DNA from: Antitrichia curtipendula
Lineage: Eukaryota > Streptophyta > Bryopsida > Hypnales > Leucodontaceae
Length of the DNA: 64,000 nucleotides
Direction: 5' to 3'
Assembly (NCBI GenBank): GCA_951230915.1
Contig: OX579641.1
Span: 19,880,254-19,944,253 of the forward strand
Numbering within the stretch: the first letter of the stretch is position 1; each line of letters opens with the position of its first letter. Below the pieces are notes generated by a model that was not told where the DNA came from, did no database searches, and saw only the letters and a program-made list of their open reading frames with translations. The position numbers were made by a program, and so were the translations under genes. This document shows positions 11,017-22,440 of the stretch, one piece after another.

Positions 11017-13374
11017 ATGTCGTCGATGTGGAGAAGTGTTCTGTTGTTCTGGGCAGTGATGCTAGCGCCCATGGCGATGGCCCAGCAGCAGTACAACAAC
11101 ACAGACGGCTATGCCTGCACCGGGGTTCGCAAAACCTGCAGCGCCTACGCCTTATACCGAACCTTCCAATCGAACGAAACCCTGCAGAGAGTGAGCGGCT
11201 ACTTCAACAAAACCTCCACAGCCATTTCCAATGTGAGTGGCCTCAACCTCCTTTCTCAGAGCGCCGGTCTCCGACAATCCCAGCCTCTCTACATCCCCTT
11301 GAACTGCAGCTGCCAGAACGTGACCCAGCAGATGCAAGTCCAACACACGATTGTCTCCGGGGACACTTTCTGGCTACTGTCGGTGACAATCTACGGCGGG
11401 TTAACCACCTATCAAGCTATGATGATCCTGAACCCCACGAAAGACGTCTACAACCTCCAAATTGGGGATACAATCATGGTTCCCATCTTCTGTGCTTGTC
11501 CTACAGCAACACAGATCGCAAACGGAGTCAACTTCTTGGTCACACACACAGTCTACCCTGGTGAGACTCTGGACATTGTGAGTGGCTACTATGGGATCAC
11601 AACAGCTGAGCTTAGCGCTGCAAACGAGATTGCGTCTGATAAACCACTTGGGGAGAATACTACGCTTCTGGTTCCGTTAGCTTCCTTGCCGCCATTGGCC
11701 ACTATGAACTTCGCTGCTGTGCCTCCTCCGCCTCCTGTAATTGCAACTCCTCCTGCGCCAAGTGAGTCTCCCAGTGTTGTGGTTAGGACGAAAGCAGCTT
11801 CTAAGACGCCGCTTATCGTTGGAATTGCGGTGGGGGCGTTTGGGTTGACGTTGGCGGCTGTGTTTGGGGCGCTGTTGTTGATGAAAGCTTGCCAAAGGCG
11901 TGATGGCGACCCTAAAGGTGTTGGGCTGTATGAGAGCCGGGGGTATTACCAGAATGCGCCGAGTGGCTCCACCAAAGACTCAGAAGGGATGAAGCCGAAT
12001 GCTTATCATCTGGAGATGCTGGCGGGCATGTCGGATGTGGTGGGCTCAGATAAGCCGATTTTGCTGTCGTACCAGGAGCTTCAGGATGCCACGCAGGACT
12101 TCAGTGAGGAGAATCTCGTCCAGGGGTCGGTGTACAGGGGGCGCATCAATGGACAGCTTGTGGCCATCAAGCAGATGAAGGGCAACATGTCGCAGGAGCT
12201 GAAAATTCTGTGTCAGGTTCATCACAGCAATCTGGTATGAACATGGATCCTCCTGCCCTCTTACTGGCTGAATTCAAAAGATTCTCCAAATTTTCTCCCT
12301 TTGTTCAGTTCTGTGCCATAGCCATGGGGGTTCTAACGAAAATGTAATTGAAGTCCTCAGCTTTGGTGATGGTAAGCACGACAAACAGTCGAAGGCATGG
12401 TCTTACTTACTATCATAAGTTCGGTTTTCTCCTGACGCGGACTTAATTTTGGGGAGATAAAATGGAGGCCGCTAGGTTGGTGTACAATGTTTGTTCTGAG
12501 ATTGATTGCTGGTTTTTTGTAATCTCTTGCTTTTGTTTGGTTTTGTGAGTCTGAATGGAGAGTGGCTGTGCTGCAGATAAAGCTGGTAGGGATGTGCGTT
12601 GGAGGTTCAGAGCATCTGTTCCTCGTTTACGAGTACGCAGAGAACGGATCCCTGAGCGACTGCCTGCAGAATCAATCTGCAATTGGGCGGAACAGGTTCA
12701 CCCAAAGCACCGCGTACTTGCCATGGACAGCCAGGGTGAGAATTGCCCTGGACGTGGCGTCAGGGCTGGACTACATCCACAACTACACCAACCCCAGCTT
12801 CGTGCACAAGGACGTGAAGAGCAGCAACATCCTTTTGGACGGGAGCTTCCGAGCGAAAGTGGCCAACTTCGGCATGGCCAAGTCCGCGGCCACTTCAGGA
12901 GCAGGGCCCTTGCTCACCCGCCACATCACGGGCACGCAGGGCTACATGGCCCCTGAGTATCTCGAGCACGGTCTCGTCACCGTGAAAGCTGATGTGTTCG
13001 CCTATGGGGTAGTGCTTTTGGAGATTTTGTCTGGCAAGGACGCCATTGTACGCCCCGAGGATGACAATGCGGTTGATGAGAAAGAGCAAGCGTTGTCAGA
13101 TATCATCTTTGATGTGTTGGATGTGAGTGGAGACCGTCAAACAGTGCAGCTGCGCAGGTTCATGGACCCGCAGTTACATTCGGCCTACCCTTTGGACATC
13201 GCCACCAGTGTTGCGAGCTTGGCCAAGACTTGTGTGGATGCGGATCCCGCTGTGAGGCCCAGCATGAAGGATGTGACATTCGCGCTCTCCAAGATGCTGG
13301 CGGCGTCGCTGGAGTGGGAGGCCAATGCTGGCTACGGCTCGGGCATGTCCACGGTCTCCATTGAAGCTCGGTAA
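11017..13374 (+). CDS. LYR: LysM receptor-like kinase, LYR type (kinase probably inactive)
   Basis: Two exons, 11017-12234 and 12577-13374, joined in phase 0 across a 342-bp GT-AG intron, give 671 residues. A signal peptide (1-22) precedes an ectodomain with paired cysteines C34/C41, C97-x-C99 and C159-x-C161. These CxC motifs separate three LysM repeats (about 42-95, 107-157, 173-221). A proline-rich linker, one membrane segment (about 265-289) and a cytoplasmic kinase fold follow. The VAIK lysine (K385), HKD (483-485) and N490 are present. The glycine-rich loop (about 366-375) is degenerate and DFG is NFG (503-505). These losses are typical of the LYR/LYK4/LYK5/NFR5 branch, which binds chitin- or LCO-like oligosaccharides at the plasma membrane and signals through an active LYK partner. 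The ATG gives a clean signal peptide. Ligand is not inferable. Confidence 0.9.
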
Positions 13375-14185
13375 TCGGGCCATTTCAATAGGCTCCTCTC
13401 CTCTCTGGAGTGGGGGGAGGCCCATGCTGGCTATGGCTCTGGCATGTCAATCTCCATAGAAGCACGGTAATAGAGCACCCCCGCTCCTTCTCCCTGTCAT
13501 TTGACCAGTCCTGAACCTTTCAGTTTTGTTCTCAACAGGCAGAGAGCATATTACCAACTCTAGCTTTGATATTTGATATTAGCTTTGATATCATCTCGAG
13601 CTTTGATGCTACCTGGATCAGTGACTTGTGAATGCTCGCGCTGGTCTGTGGCTTGTGAACTTTAGCCAGCCGTTTCCAAGCCTTCTCACCCATCCCCATA
13701 GAAGCGCAGTGATAGAGCCTCTCAATCAATCGACAAAGCCTCTCTTCTCTTCGTGTCAATACCACCAGTTTTGTTGGCAGGGAGCATGCTAAGCTTTAAT
13801 TGAAATTAAATGTAGTTTTATAATAGCTTTGATATCGACTCGTGCTTTGACGTTAACACGGCAATACCTGACTGAATGACTGTCTTACAATAGTACTTGA
13901 GTTAGGCAGTGAGTACTTAGTGGTTTTTTGCCTTGAGAGCAGCAGCTTTCGAGTCTGTTCACCGTCTCCATACAAGCACGGTGATAGGGCACTCTGAATG
14001 AACCAGCTCCTCTCCTGGCTCCACCGTTCCAGTATCAATACCCACCAGTTTTGCTGACAAGGAGCATATTATCAACTCTAGCATCAAATAGCTTGATAGT
14101 AGGCTTGATATCAACTCTAGCTTTGATATCAACCGTAGCTAGCTGTACGTTTGGTAGATTGCTTCCAAGTCTTTCCGAATTTCTG
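13375..14185 (+). repeat. Tandem copies of the receptor gene's 3' end
   Basis: The last codons and 3' flank of the LysM receptor gene are repeated downstream about three more times at roughly 220-275 bp spacing. Copy 2 (13405-13470) keeps 21 codons plus stop in frame, reading LEWGEAHAGYGSGMSISIEAR in pieces of the parent's ending. Copy 3 (13692-13712) reads IPIEAQ-stop and copy 4 (13964-13984) reads VSIQAR-stop. Each is followed by homologous 3' sequence: 'ACCAGTTTTG', 'GGAGCATATTA', then 'CTCTAGCTTTGATATC'. These units would fall in the 3' UTR or provide alternative ends. Confidence 0.8.
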
Positions 14186-14904
14186 TCTGTATCATGACCC
14201 AACTGCCTGGACTCCTGGAGACGTGAGCTTGAATGGGGGTCTGCATGAGGTTGAACTGTTAGGTGTACGACTGCCGATGTACCCTTTTTTTTTATTACTC
14301 AAAACTTGCAGGGACTACATTGACTGCCTACCTTGACTGAGACATAATTTTAGTAGATGAGCAAGGGTGCTTTTATAATTGTATTGAAAAGCTTTTAACA
14401 GTCCAATGGATCTGTTCAATGGATCTGTTCCACTACAGTCAGGTACATCAACAATAGTGACAAAATCACTTGTTGATCTCTTATTTGAAGGAATGATGAC
14501 CAATGGAGATTTATCAAAGTCAGTAAAGGTGTCCCAGACCATCACTGAACTACACCCAGACTTAAAACTTGGTGCTACACAATCCCAATTTTATTTTGCA
14601 TACGACTTTCAGCGCCACACTCTAATTTGCCGTGAATCTTTGCCAATTTCAAATGAAGACTCATCTCTCCAAAGAACATTACACCAATCTTCATATGTCC
14701 AACTCTTATAGGCACGTGCAAATGCAAGCCTCTCTGTTTTATGTTTGACAGTCAAAAAGGGTCTTTTTAGGTGCTATACAATTTCTAAAACCAAGCTCAC
14801 AAAGGTTGAATCGTCACAGTAGTTTGACAAACACTCACCAAGCTTGCAAGTTCTACCCAAGCATGCCTTCTATTTGTATTGACAACACGACATAACACCC
14901 TTAA

Positions 14905-16283
14905 CCCCTAAAGGACCAAACACCATTTTTTGACAACATAGTGATTTTGTGCAGCTCACTACATCTAGAATTTTTAATTTTTTTCTTTGAAATTTTCACA
15001 CAAGATGTGCCCGAGGAGTAGCTTTAAGGTAAACCAACCCATTATAGTCAGAATTTCAAGTCTTCCTTCATGCCATTGCTGAAAATTTTCAAATTTTTTC
15101 TCACTCAAAGATAAGTGTGAGAAATAGTGAGAGCAATTGAAAATTTATTTTTCAAGCAAAGTGTAAATTAGTTATGTATTTTTGAAGTGATCTTCCCAAC
15201 ATGGTCTATAGGCTACCCCATAACCAACAAAAAGTGTATCCAATATGCTCATCTTAATCACCTAAAGTAGTCACAATAATTTCTAATGTGGAATGCCATG
15301 AAAAATCACTTCTTACAATGATTTACACTAAAAAATTGGGTGTTCCTAATAAAGTCACTAATCACTCCATAGGTGCCAGGTTAGATATTGATTGTGGTCT
15401 GAAAAACCATCATGGGGTCATAAGATGTCCACTATAGGTCATCTGACCGTAATGGGTTGGTTTACCTTAAAGCCCAACAATTTTCATAACTTTTGACTTT
15501 ATGGTTAAAAAATTATTGCATGATATGTCATTTTCATTGGTCGGCGGGCAGTCCGGGCAGCTGAAAAAACTTGTTTAAAAAACACTTTTTTTAAAAATAA
15601 AAATTTCAAATTTATTCTTTAGATTTATATATATGTGAGAAGCTTTGAATCATTCCATTTGGATTAATGAGATGAAATTTATGAGGAGTTTTAGTTTGAG
15701 GGTAGTTATGGAATCTCTACTCTAAGATAAACTTTGAAGTGTTTTATTTAACTCAATTTTCAATATTTTTGAAAAAAAAAAAAAAAAATTGGGTGTAGAT
15801 TGTTTATTACAACATTACAACCGTTGGGATTGGCATTTTTCATTTCCATATTTAAATTCTTAACAATTTAGTGTTTTGAATAGTCTCTACCTCTTTACAC
15901 TTATTATTTTTTTCCTATATGTTTTACAATTCCAAATGATCTGAAAATTTTCAAGCATGTATCCAATTTGCCTTGAAGAATGAATCCAAAGAGTAACCAC
16001 CATTTTGTGCATTTTTTCATACAAATGTGACCTTGTAAAGTGCAGCTGCCCGGATTTTTGCAGGGACAAAAAAAAGTTTTTTGTCAATTCAAACGCTATT
16101 ATCTTGCAATCCACATGGTGGAAATTTCTGAATTTTTTTCCCACAACATCTCAAACTAGTTTAACACAATATCATATGTTTACATTTTTCCGAAAAGTTT
16201 TTTTTTCTAGAATTTGGTACTTATATTAGAAATAGCAATTTTGGAGCGGTTTGGATGAAAACATAGTCTTTGACCTTTAGGGA
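14905..16283. mobile_element. TTAA-flanked element inside the Tc1 transposase (1379 bp)
   Basis: The left end is CCCCTAAAGGACC and the right end reads inversely TCCCTAAAGGTC. TTAA flanks both sides (14901-14904, 16284-16287). Removing the element and one TTAA joins the two halves of the Tc1 transposase in frame (...EQD-L-R-V...). This fixes both the borders and the 4-bp target duplication. The element has no long ORF and is thus non-autonomous. It contains a further nested element at 15027-15467. Confidence 0.88.
15027..15467. mobile_element. AGGTAAACCA-ended MITE, copy 1 (TA target)
   Basis: Its ends are AGGTAAACCAACCCATTA and its inverse (TAATGGGTTGGTTTACCT), flanked by TA on each side (15025-15026, 15468-15469). 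It is 441 bp with no ORF. A TA duplication suggests a Tc1/mariner-type MITE. It sits inside the TTAA element 14905-16283 and so inserted later than that element. Confidence 0.75.
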
Positions 16284-16565
16284 TTAAATCCTGCTCAGAC
16301 AACTTCCTATGCCTGTCACATTGTGATTTCAAAGACTTTACACTTCCACAGACCTTCCGATAACTCAAGATAGTTGAAATGGTTGAATAGGGAGCACTAA
16401 AAGCTTCTGCAATGTCCTTACACTTCATCCCGGCCTTCCTCATCCCCACAATTTGATTCTTCTGCTCATAGGACAACGTTCTATACTTCATGGTGCTTGT
16501 TGTAAGCCCTCAAACAACACACAAGCAACTTCTAGTTTGACAAAAAGAAGCCAATCAAGCTAATA

Positions 16566-17107
16566 AGGTAAACCAGCCTATGACAAGCCAAGTGTCTAAT
16601 ACAGACATCTATAAGATGACCCATTACAGTTTTCCATCAATCTGTGCCAGGTTTTTTCCAATTAATGTAAGAAAAACTTTATTAGGTAGATTGATGGCTG
16701 AAATCAATGTTTTGTATGATGGTGATGGAGATGTTAGAGACTGTTTTAGGAACTCGTCCCTTTCTAGTGAATTCATTACATGAATTAACTTTTTTTATTC
16801 CTTTATGTCATGTCCATGTTAGAAAATATTTCAACCATGTTAGGAAATATTGTAACTGCATTGGGTGGTTTGATGACCACCATGGGTATAGTTTTTGATG
16901 GTTGTGGGATAGTCTACAGACTGTTTTGAGCCATCTGGCCAATTCACTTCAAAAATCTATAACAAATTCATACTTTGTCAAAAAAATAAAATTTTAATTA
17001 TTCTACCAATTTTTCATGTTTGCCTTTATATGGGAAAAAAAATTCAAAATTTCAAATATGTCAACAAGGCAAACCAGGCAATCTGCCTGTCATAGGCTGG
17101 TTTACCT
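16566..17107. mobile_element. AGGTAAACCA-ended MITE, copy 2 (TA target)
   Basis: The left end AGGTAAACCAGCCTATGAC matches the inverse of the right end GTCATAGGCTGGTTTACCT over 19 bp. TA lies at 16564-16565 and 17108-17109. It is 542 bp with no supported ORF. The left end is only about 75 bp upstream of the Tc1-type transposase start at 16491, so it may be a non-autonomous relative of that element; this is inference. Confidence 0.8.
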
Positions 17108-17109
17108 TA

Positions 17110-18924
17110 GTGCCCATAACAAAATATAAACACTTCTAAAATATGTAAGTGCTATGAATGCTTAATCTATGGCAATGTAGTGTGTTCAACAACTTCAAAT
17201 CGCTTATGTATCTCACTCCATCCAAAAAATCTATGCCATCATACCATTATGTTGGCTGCACGCATGCCTAGTTGCACCTGTGATTTATTAGCTCACTTAA
17301 CTACTTCCACATAAACCATCCTATTTGCAAACTTCATTTGAAGACACATGGTTGATTACATGCACATAGATACCTAATATAGTCCAAAAATAGATGGTCA
17401 TATGTCATTGACAAACTCCTTCCAAGATTATCACAACATTTAATAGTATCATTTTTTCAGCAAAAGGTGGTGCTCAGGAAAAAAATCGAATTATTTATGT
17501 ACCTAACTGTACAATATTTTCAAAGTATATTTTCAAAGTATGTTTTTTTTTAGAATTCTGCAATTCAGAACCTTCTGATTAGGAATAGGGTCTGCACCCT
17601 GAAATAGACATTTTTTCCCAAACTAGCAAATCTGAACAGAATTTGAGAATACATAATATCATGTCACTCTCTTAGCAAATGAAAGCAAAGGTGAATGCAA
17701 GTGGTTTGAGGATTTTTAGAGTTTGTATGAATATACTATTAACTTCTAAAGTTCTTTTACAATGTTTCGAGGGCCAAAACTGCTTCAAAATACTAGACTC
17801 CAAAGCATGGCAAAAATCTTCATTTATACTTGTTCTTTTAACAAATTCAACCACATGATCATTTTGTTAACCTTTAATACTTGAACGCCATAGAAATCAT
17901 TTGTTTTTGTACCATGTGACTTGTTGGCTTAAAATAATGCAAAAGCACTCATTGAAAGTTAAACTATTGTAGATGACCTTCCCTTTTCACACAAAATTTG
18001 GAAGATGAATAGTTGCACTTCTATCTTGCACTGAGAGATTCTTTGTCATTCATTGGACAAAAAACGTTCTCTTTGGTATTTATGGGTTAAAGAACACGGC
18101 ACCCCATAACCAAGGTAGTCACCAAAACTGCTTTGATTATTGAACCAATAGGTGCATTTTTTGTTTCTATAATAAATGATGAAGTCATCCATTGACTACT
18201 TTGCGGTTTCAGCATCCTTGAAGGGTTGATTTGTTAGAATACACCCTCTTAAAATCTCAAAATAAGAAACTTTAATTACCAATTGCAAAATCATGATGCT
18301 TGGATTCTGAAAATAAATATTTTCAAATTTTCTCAAATAGTTACATTTCATTTTTCAAACATTTTATCCAAAAAATGTGTAGGTCCTACAACTTGCAACT
18401 CTCTGTAATATGTTGAAGGAATAAATTGTGATTACATGTAAAAAACTCCAACAAATTTTTATTTATTTTTATACTTGAAAAATAGTAATTAGAAAAAAGT
18501 AAAGAATGATTTAAAATACCAAATTGTTCAGAATTTAGTTTTGGAATTGAAAAATACCAATACCATTGGTTGCATTATTGTAATAAACAATTTGCATCCT
18601 ATAATTTTATTTTATTTTCCAAAATACTTAAATTTGAGTTAATTAAAGAACTTCAAAGTTTATTTTAGAGTGGAGATTCTATAACTGACAACAAAATAAA
18701 TCTCCTCAAAACTTTCATTTCTTTAATCAAAATGTAATGATTAAAAGCTTTCTATATATATATATATATATATATATACAAATATAAAAAGACAATTTCA
18801 AATTTTTATTTCTTAAGGAAATGATATTTATTGAGTTGCTTGGACTATCCTAGCTAAAAAAACACTATGTATCATACAATAACTTTTTAACCATGTAGTA
18901 AAAAATCAAGAAAATTGTTGCACT
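17110..18924. other. Intergenic AT-rich DNA with dispersed repeats
   Basis: No gene recognised. Segments near 17990-18065 recur inverted near 49020-49115, and 18100-18225 recurs inverted near 2760-2895. The stretch 18540-18760 resembles, inverted, the interior of the TTAA element at 15600-15840. A (TA)n microsatellite lies at 18753-18778. Confidence 0.55.
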
Positions 18925-18928
18925 TTAA

Positions 18929-19505
18929 CCCCTAAAGCCCCAAGGGTGTTTTCTGCCAAAAACCACTCAAAACTATCACTTCTGCTGTATTCACTTAAGA
19001 AAAACATTTTTGTTTTTTGGAGAATTTAACCATAGGATCTTGTACTTAACTTGTCTGAGATCATGTAGTAAAAATTTCATCAAATTTGACCTTACCGATT
19101 GGAAGATATTAGCATTCAAAGTTGAACAAAAAGTTTTTTTTCAAGAAGATGCTTAAATTGCCCAAAAAACTAAGATTGTCCATAACTTTCTCATCCCTAG
19201 TCCAAATAGAATGAATCAAAGCTTCACGTATAGGTAAGAACATAATATTTTAGGAAAAAAATTCAAAAAAAATTATTTTGACTTTTTGTAATTTTTTTAG
19301 GGTTGCCCGCCAATCTCTATTTCTTGCTCATTGTGCCATAACTTTTTCATCCAGCATCCGATTAAAACAAAAATTATATATCCACAAAGCTCTTGCAAAG
19401 CTACACAATCTCAAAAAATCTCAAAAAAATTCACTTCAAATTGAGACAATAGGAACCTACCCGGACCCAAATTGTCCTCCAGGGGGACAAGCAGGGCTTT
19501 AGGGG
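18929..19505 (+). mobile_element. TTAA-flanked MITE, copy 3 (577 bp)
   Basis: The element starts CCCCTAAAGCCCC and ends GGGCTTTAGGGG, with TTAA at 18925-18928 and 19506-19509. It is highly similar over its length to the copies at 1614, 6204 and (inverted) 51542, so it belongs to the homogeneous 580-bp subfamily. No coding capacity. Confidence 0.85.
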
Positions 19506-19509
19506 TTAA

Positions 19510-20159
19510 AGCTACTTGTCAACCACGTGTAGTGTGAAAATTTCAAAGAAAAAAAGTAAAAATTCTATTTGTGAATAGATGACCAAGAAGACTATATTGC
19601 CAAAAATGCTTCTTGTTCCTTTTAGAGGTTAATTTTTAAAGTTTAGGAAGTAGGAATGCCTATTATTAATACTAGACTCCCTTTAATTGAACAACCTTAA
19701 AGTACAAAATGCTTCAATTGTCCTTAGTTGCTTCAAACAACTCTTTAACTTCCATTGGTTCTTTTTGCAAACTAGTGTTGAGTTTGAGTAAATACTTTAT
19801 CATATTTAGGTCAATGAACTCTATTTGGTGGCAAATGGTTGGTGTTGAGAAAGATGCAGATAAAGTATAATATGATATGTAGAGAAGGAATTTGCAAAAG
19901 CATTTGTGAATTATTCTCAATCCAAGAAGGAGGGGTATGATGAAAACATTTGCTTTGTATGTCCTTAGGAATCAGGAAGTCCAAATATATGCAGGTACTA
20001 TAGAGTTCTTGAAGACACCAACATGGCGCTCTTCAATGATAGAGAAGAACATATGGAAAAATTAAATGTAGAGCTCTAGAATCACTTGATTACCACGTGC
20101 TAATGCAACAAGTACTACCATGACCATGCAGATTAATTCAACCAAATATAGAATCTAAA
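19510..20159. other. Intergenic, no gene seen
   Basis: AT-rich sequence; no element borders or coding region were recognised. Confidence 0.5.
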
Positions 20160-20764
20160 ATCACCTACTCCTATAGAAGTATACCTCCATCTTATTTTTG
20201 TTCCTTCTTCTTCTAATGATTATATACTTCCACAAATGAAAAACTATCCAACAAATAAAGCAATTGAATGTGCATGGAGGCCACAATTGGCAAATGAGTG
20301 GTCAACCGGTAGCACAACTTAACCTTCATAAATGCCAGAATGTCAAATGTTCATTTGTCTTCAAAATTGTCCAAAGCCATCACAACTACAAGATTATCCA
20401 CTTTGATATAGTCTAATAGCTTGGGCTACAACAAATTGTTGTTTCCAACCATCATGCTTTTGTTCAACACTGGTGTTGGTTTACCTTCAACCTTCTCATC
20501 AACTTCAACCCTCTTGTACTAATTAGAACTCTCAAATAATTTGGCAAACAATATCATTTGATTGACAAAGAGTCTCCAATAGGCTAAGAATCTTGCACTT
20601 GTATTTGCGTAATTGATTGTAGACAAAGTGCTTACACTTTGAAGAATCAACCATGGTCTATCTTCTAGTAGGATTGAGAGATTTGGTACCATTTCTTTGA
20701 AGCCTACTAAGTCAAACTCTACTAAAATAGGTAGTATTTGACACCCTCTTGATGCATCTTGCAA
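20160..20764 (-). pseudogene. Decayed ORF, perhaps hAT-type transposase C-terminus
   Basis: One minus-strand frame stays readable for about 200 codons with only about three stops. It includes 'YIKVDNLVVVMALDNFEDK', 'FDILAFMKVKL' and 'YRLTTHLPIVASMHIQ'. The continuous frame and charged/hydrophobic pattern suggest a once-coding region. The last part is reminiscent of the C-terminal region of hAT-like transposases, but I cannot confirm this from sequence alone. No TIRs or 8-bp duplications were located around it. Confidence 0.3.
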
Positions 20765-22440
20765 GTCTAAATCCTAAAACAAATTGCATGAAGTCACATA
20801 CAATTGGAGATCTTGAAGAAACTTCCTCCAAGCAAACATATATTAGAGTATGTTTGCACTTGGTATGAAGAGTGGTATATTGGTATTAAGCAAGGGTCTA
20901 AAGGTATGGTCGCACCTAGACTTTGTCAAGAGGGAGCATTTTTTGCAAAGATCCCAAATTTGATAACTTTTAGGTCTCTTTTACACCACACCATTGTCGA
21001 AGCATCTTGCTTTGATTATCTGAGAAATTTATGTAGTAGTTGTTAAGACTAGCATGATTATTTGTTAAATTCCATATTTAGGGTGTCAACTTTGATTGTT
21101 CCTTTCTATTGTTGTATTTTGGGTTCACACTTGGGTGGTGGGGTAGGAGCGCCGGTGGTGTTCACTGTGATAACCTTTATTTTGTCCAATTCATGGAACT
21201 ATTGATAAGTTGGATAAGAGAAAAGCATCATTAAATTTCCATGACATTTCTTGACTACATTTCTAAAATCTATGCTTTTTTAGGATTTCATGTTATGAGA
21301 AACTTGATATTGCATGCCGACAATTTATATAATAAGTGCACCTAATATTCTAAAAGTTGGTATTAACTTGTGCCACCTCAACAACCAAGTAGGTTTAATG
21401 TTAAATAAAGACCACTAGTGTAAACTCCGCCTAATTGCCTCCATAAAAAAACAAAACTTACATCTTGATAAAATCTAAGTGTGGCCATACTTTAAGAGTT
21501 GCATGTCCTGTACACTTTGATCATTGTCTCTTACCATCAAAGTGCAAACATATATTAAGCAGTAGATATGAAAGGACAAGATAAACAACTTCCACTTATT
21601 AAATTACATTCCTACTCGAAGACAAGCTTGAAGGACAAACTAAAATTGATCTAAAAAGTGACTATAAAATCAATGTACATCTCAAGAAACTCAATCCGTT
21701 AGTTCACAATCTCACCTGAGATATGTTACATTGAAATATGAACCGTCATGCACAAAAATAGAAGTTGACTTGATGACAAAAAGAAGTGACCCTCAACTCT
21801 AAATCCTAGCAATATATAGAGTTTACACCCTCCCATGATTCATTGGTCATTACTTAGGCTACCACCTATAATTCACTAGATTTAGGTGACTTTTTTTTCT
21901 TTTTTTTTCTTTTCTTTTGCCTTTCCTTGGTAATTCACCCCTTTTTGAAGAGCAGTTTGGCTACAAGTCGCTTGTAAAAGAAATACTGGTCTCATGTAAT
22001 ATAAGTATAATACTGAAACCTAAATACAATTTAAAAGGCTACATTTGAGCATATGACAATGCAACTGGAACTGTTCCTCTACCTTTAGGGTTTAGGAGCT
22101 TTAGGGTTGAGGAGCTTTAGGGTTGAGGAGCTTTCTGTACCCATGACGATGCACCGATGACGATCATTACGAATCAAATTCCACCATGTTGAGGTGAAGA
22201 GTAAATGACCATTTCAGAAGACCTTTTTCTATCTAGCTTCACATTTACAGTTTCGAGATCTCTACAGTAGATATTTACAGATATTTATAACCTTTTAGCT
22301 TTGGTGAATCAAGAGTGCACACATATATCCTAGGTCACTGTCGGTATAAGCTCCACTGCAGAGCACGGGGGTGGCGAATTTTTGAGCGAGTTTGCATTCT
22401 GCAAATTCATGCAGGTCACCACCGTCACACAGAACTTGAA
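20765..22440. other. Intergenic, no gene seen
   Basis: AT-rich to about 22.0 kb. Near 22080-22135 there is a short tandem of 'TTTAGGGTTGAGGAGC' type units. An 80-codon frame at 20804-21046 (plus) has no recognisable domain. From about 22.2 kb the composition shifts toward the PFP 3' flank. Confidence 0.5.

Larger units (their letters stand above)
14315..16491 (-). pseudogene. Decayed, interrupted Tc1/mariner transposase
   Basis: Read on the minus strand, the start (16491) encodes a helix-turn-helix region typical of Tc1 transposases: EQKNQIVGMRKAG, CKDIAEAF, YSTISTIL, KLSEQDL. The frame resumes at 14900 and continues through RRHAWVELA, ERLAFARAYKSW, WRDESSFEIG (first catalytic Asp), RQIRVWR and SSVMVWDTFTDFDKSPLVII, ending near 14405. 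About four in-frame stops and the loss of the second and third catalytic acidic residues make it dead. A 1379-bp TTAA element splits it at 14905-16283. The plus-strand ORF at 14406-14711 is only its antisense. Confidence 0.8.

Noticed and set aside
12562..12576. Start of the LysM receptor kinase half as an independent ORF beginning GTG
   Set aside because: These bases are the intron end (CTGCAG acceptor); the kinase half joins in phase to the upstream exon at 12577.
14406..14711. 101-codon plus-strand ORF
   Set aside because: It is antisense to the Tc1/mariner transposase remnant, whose minus-strand translation carries recognisable motifs.
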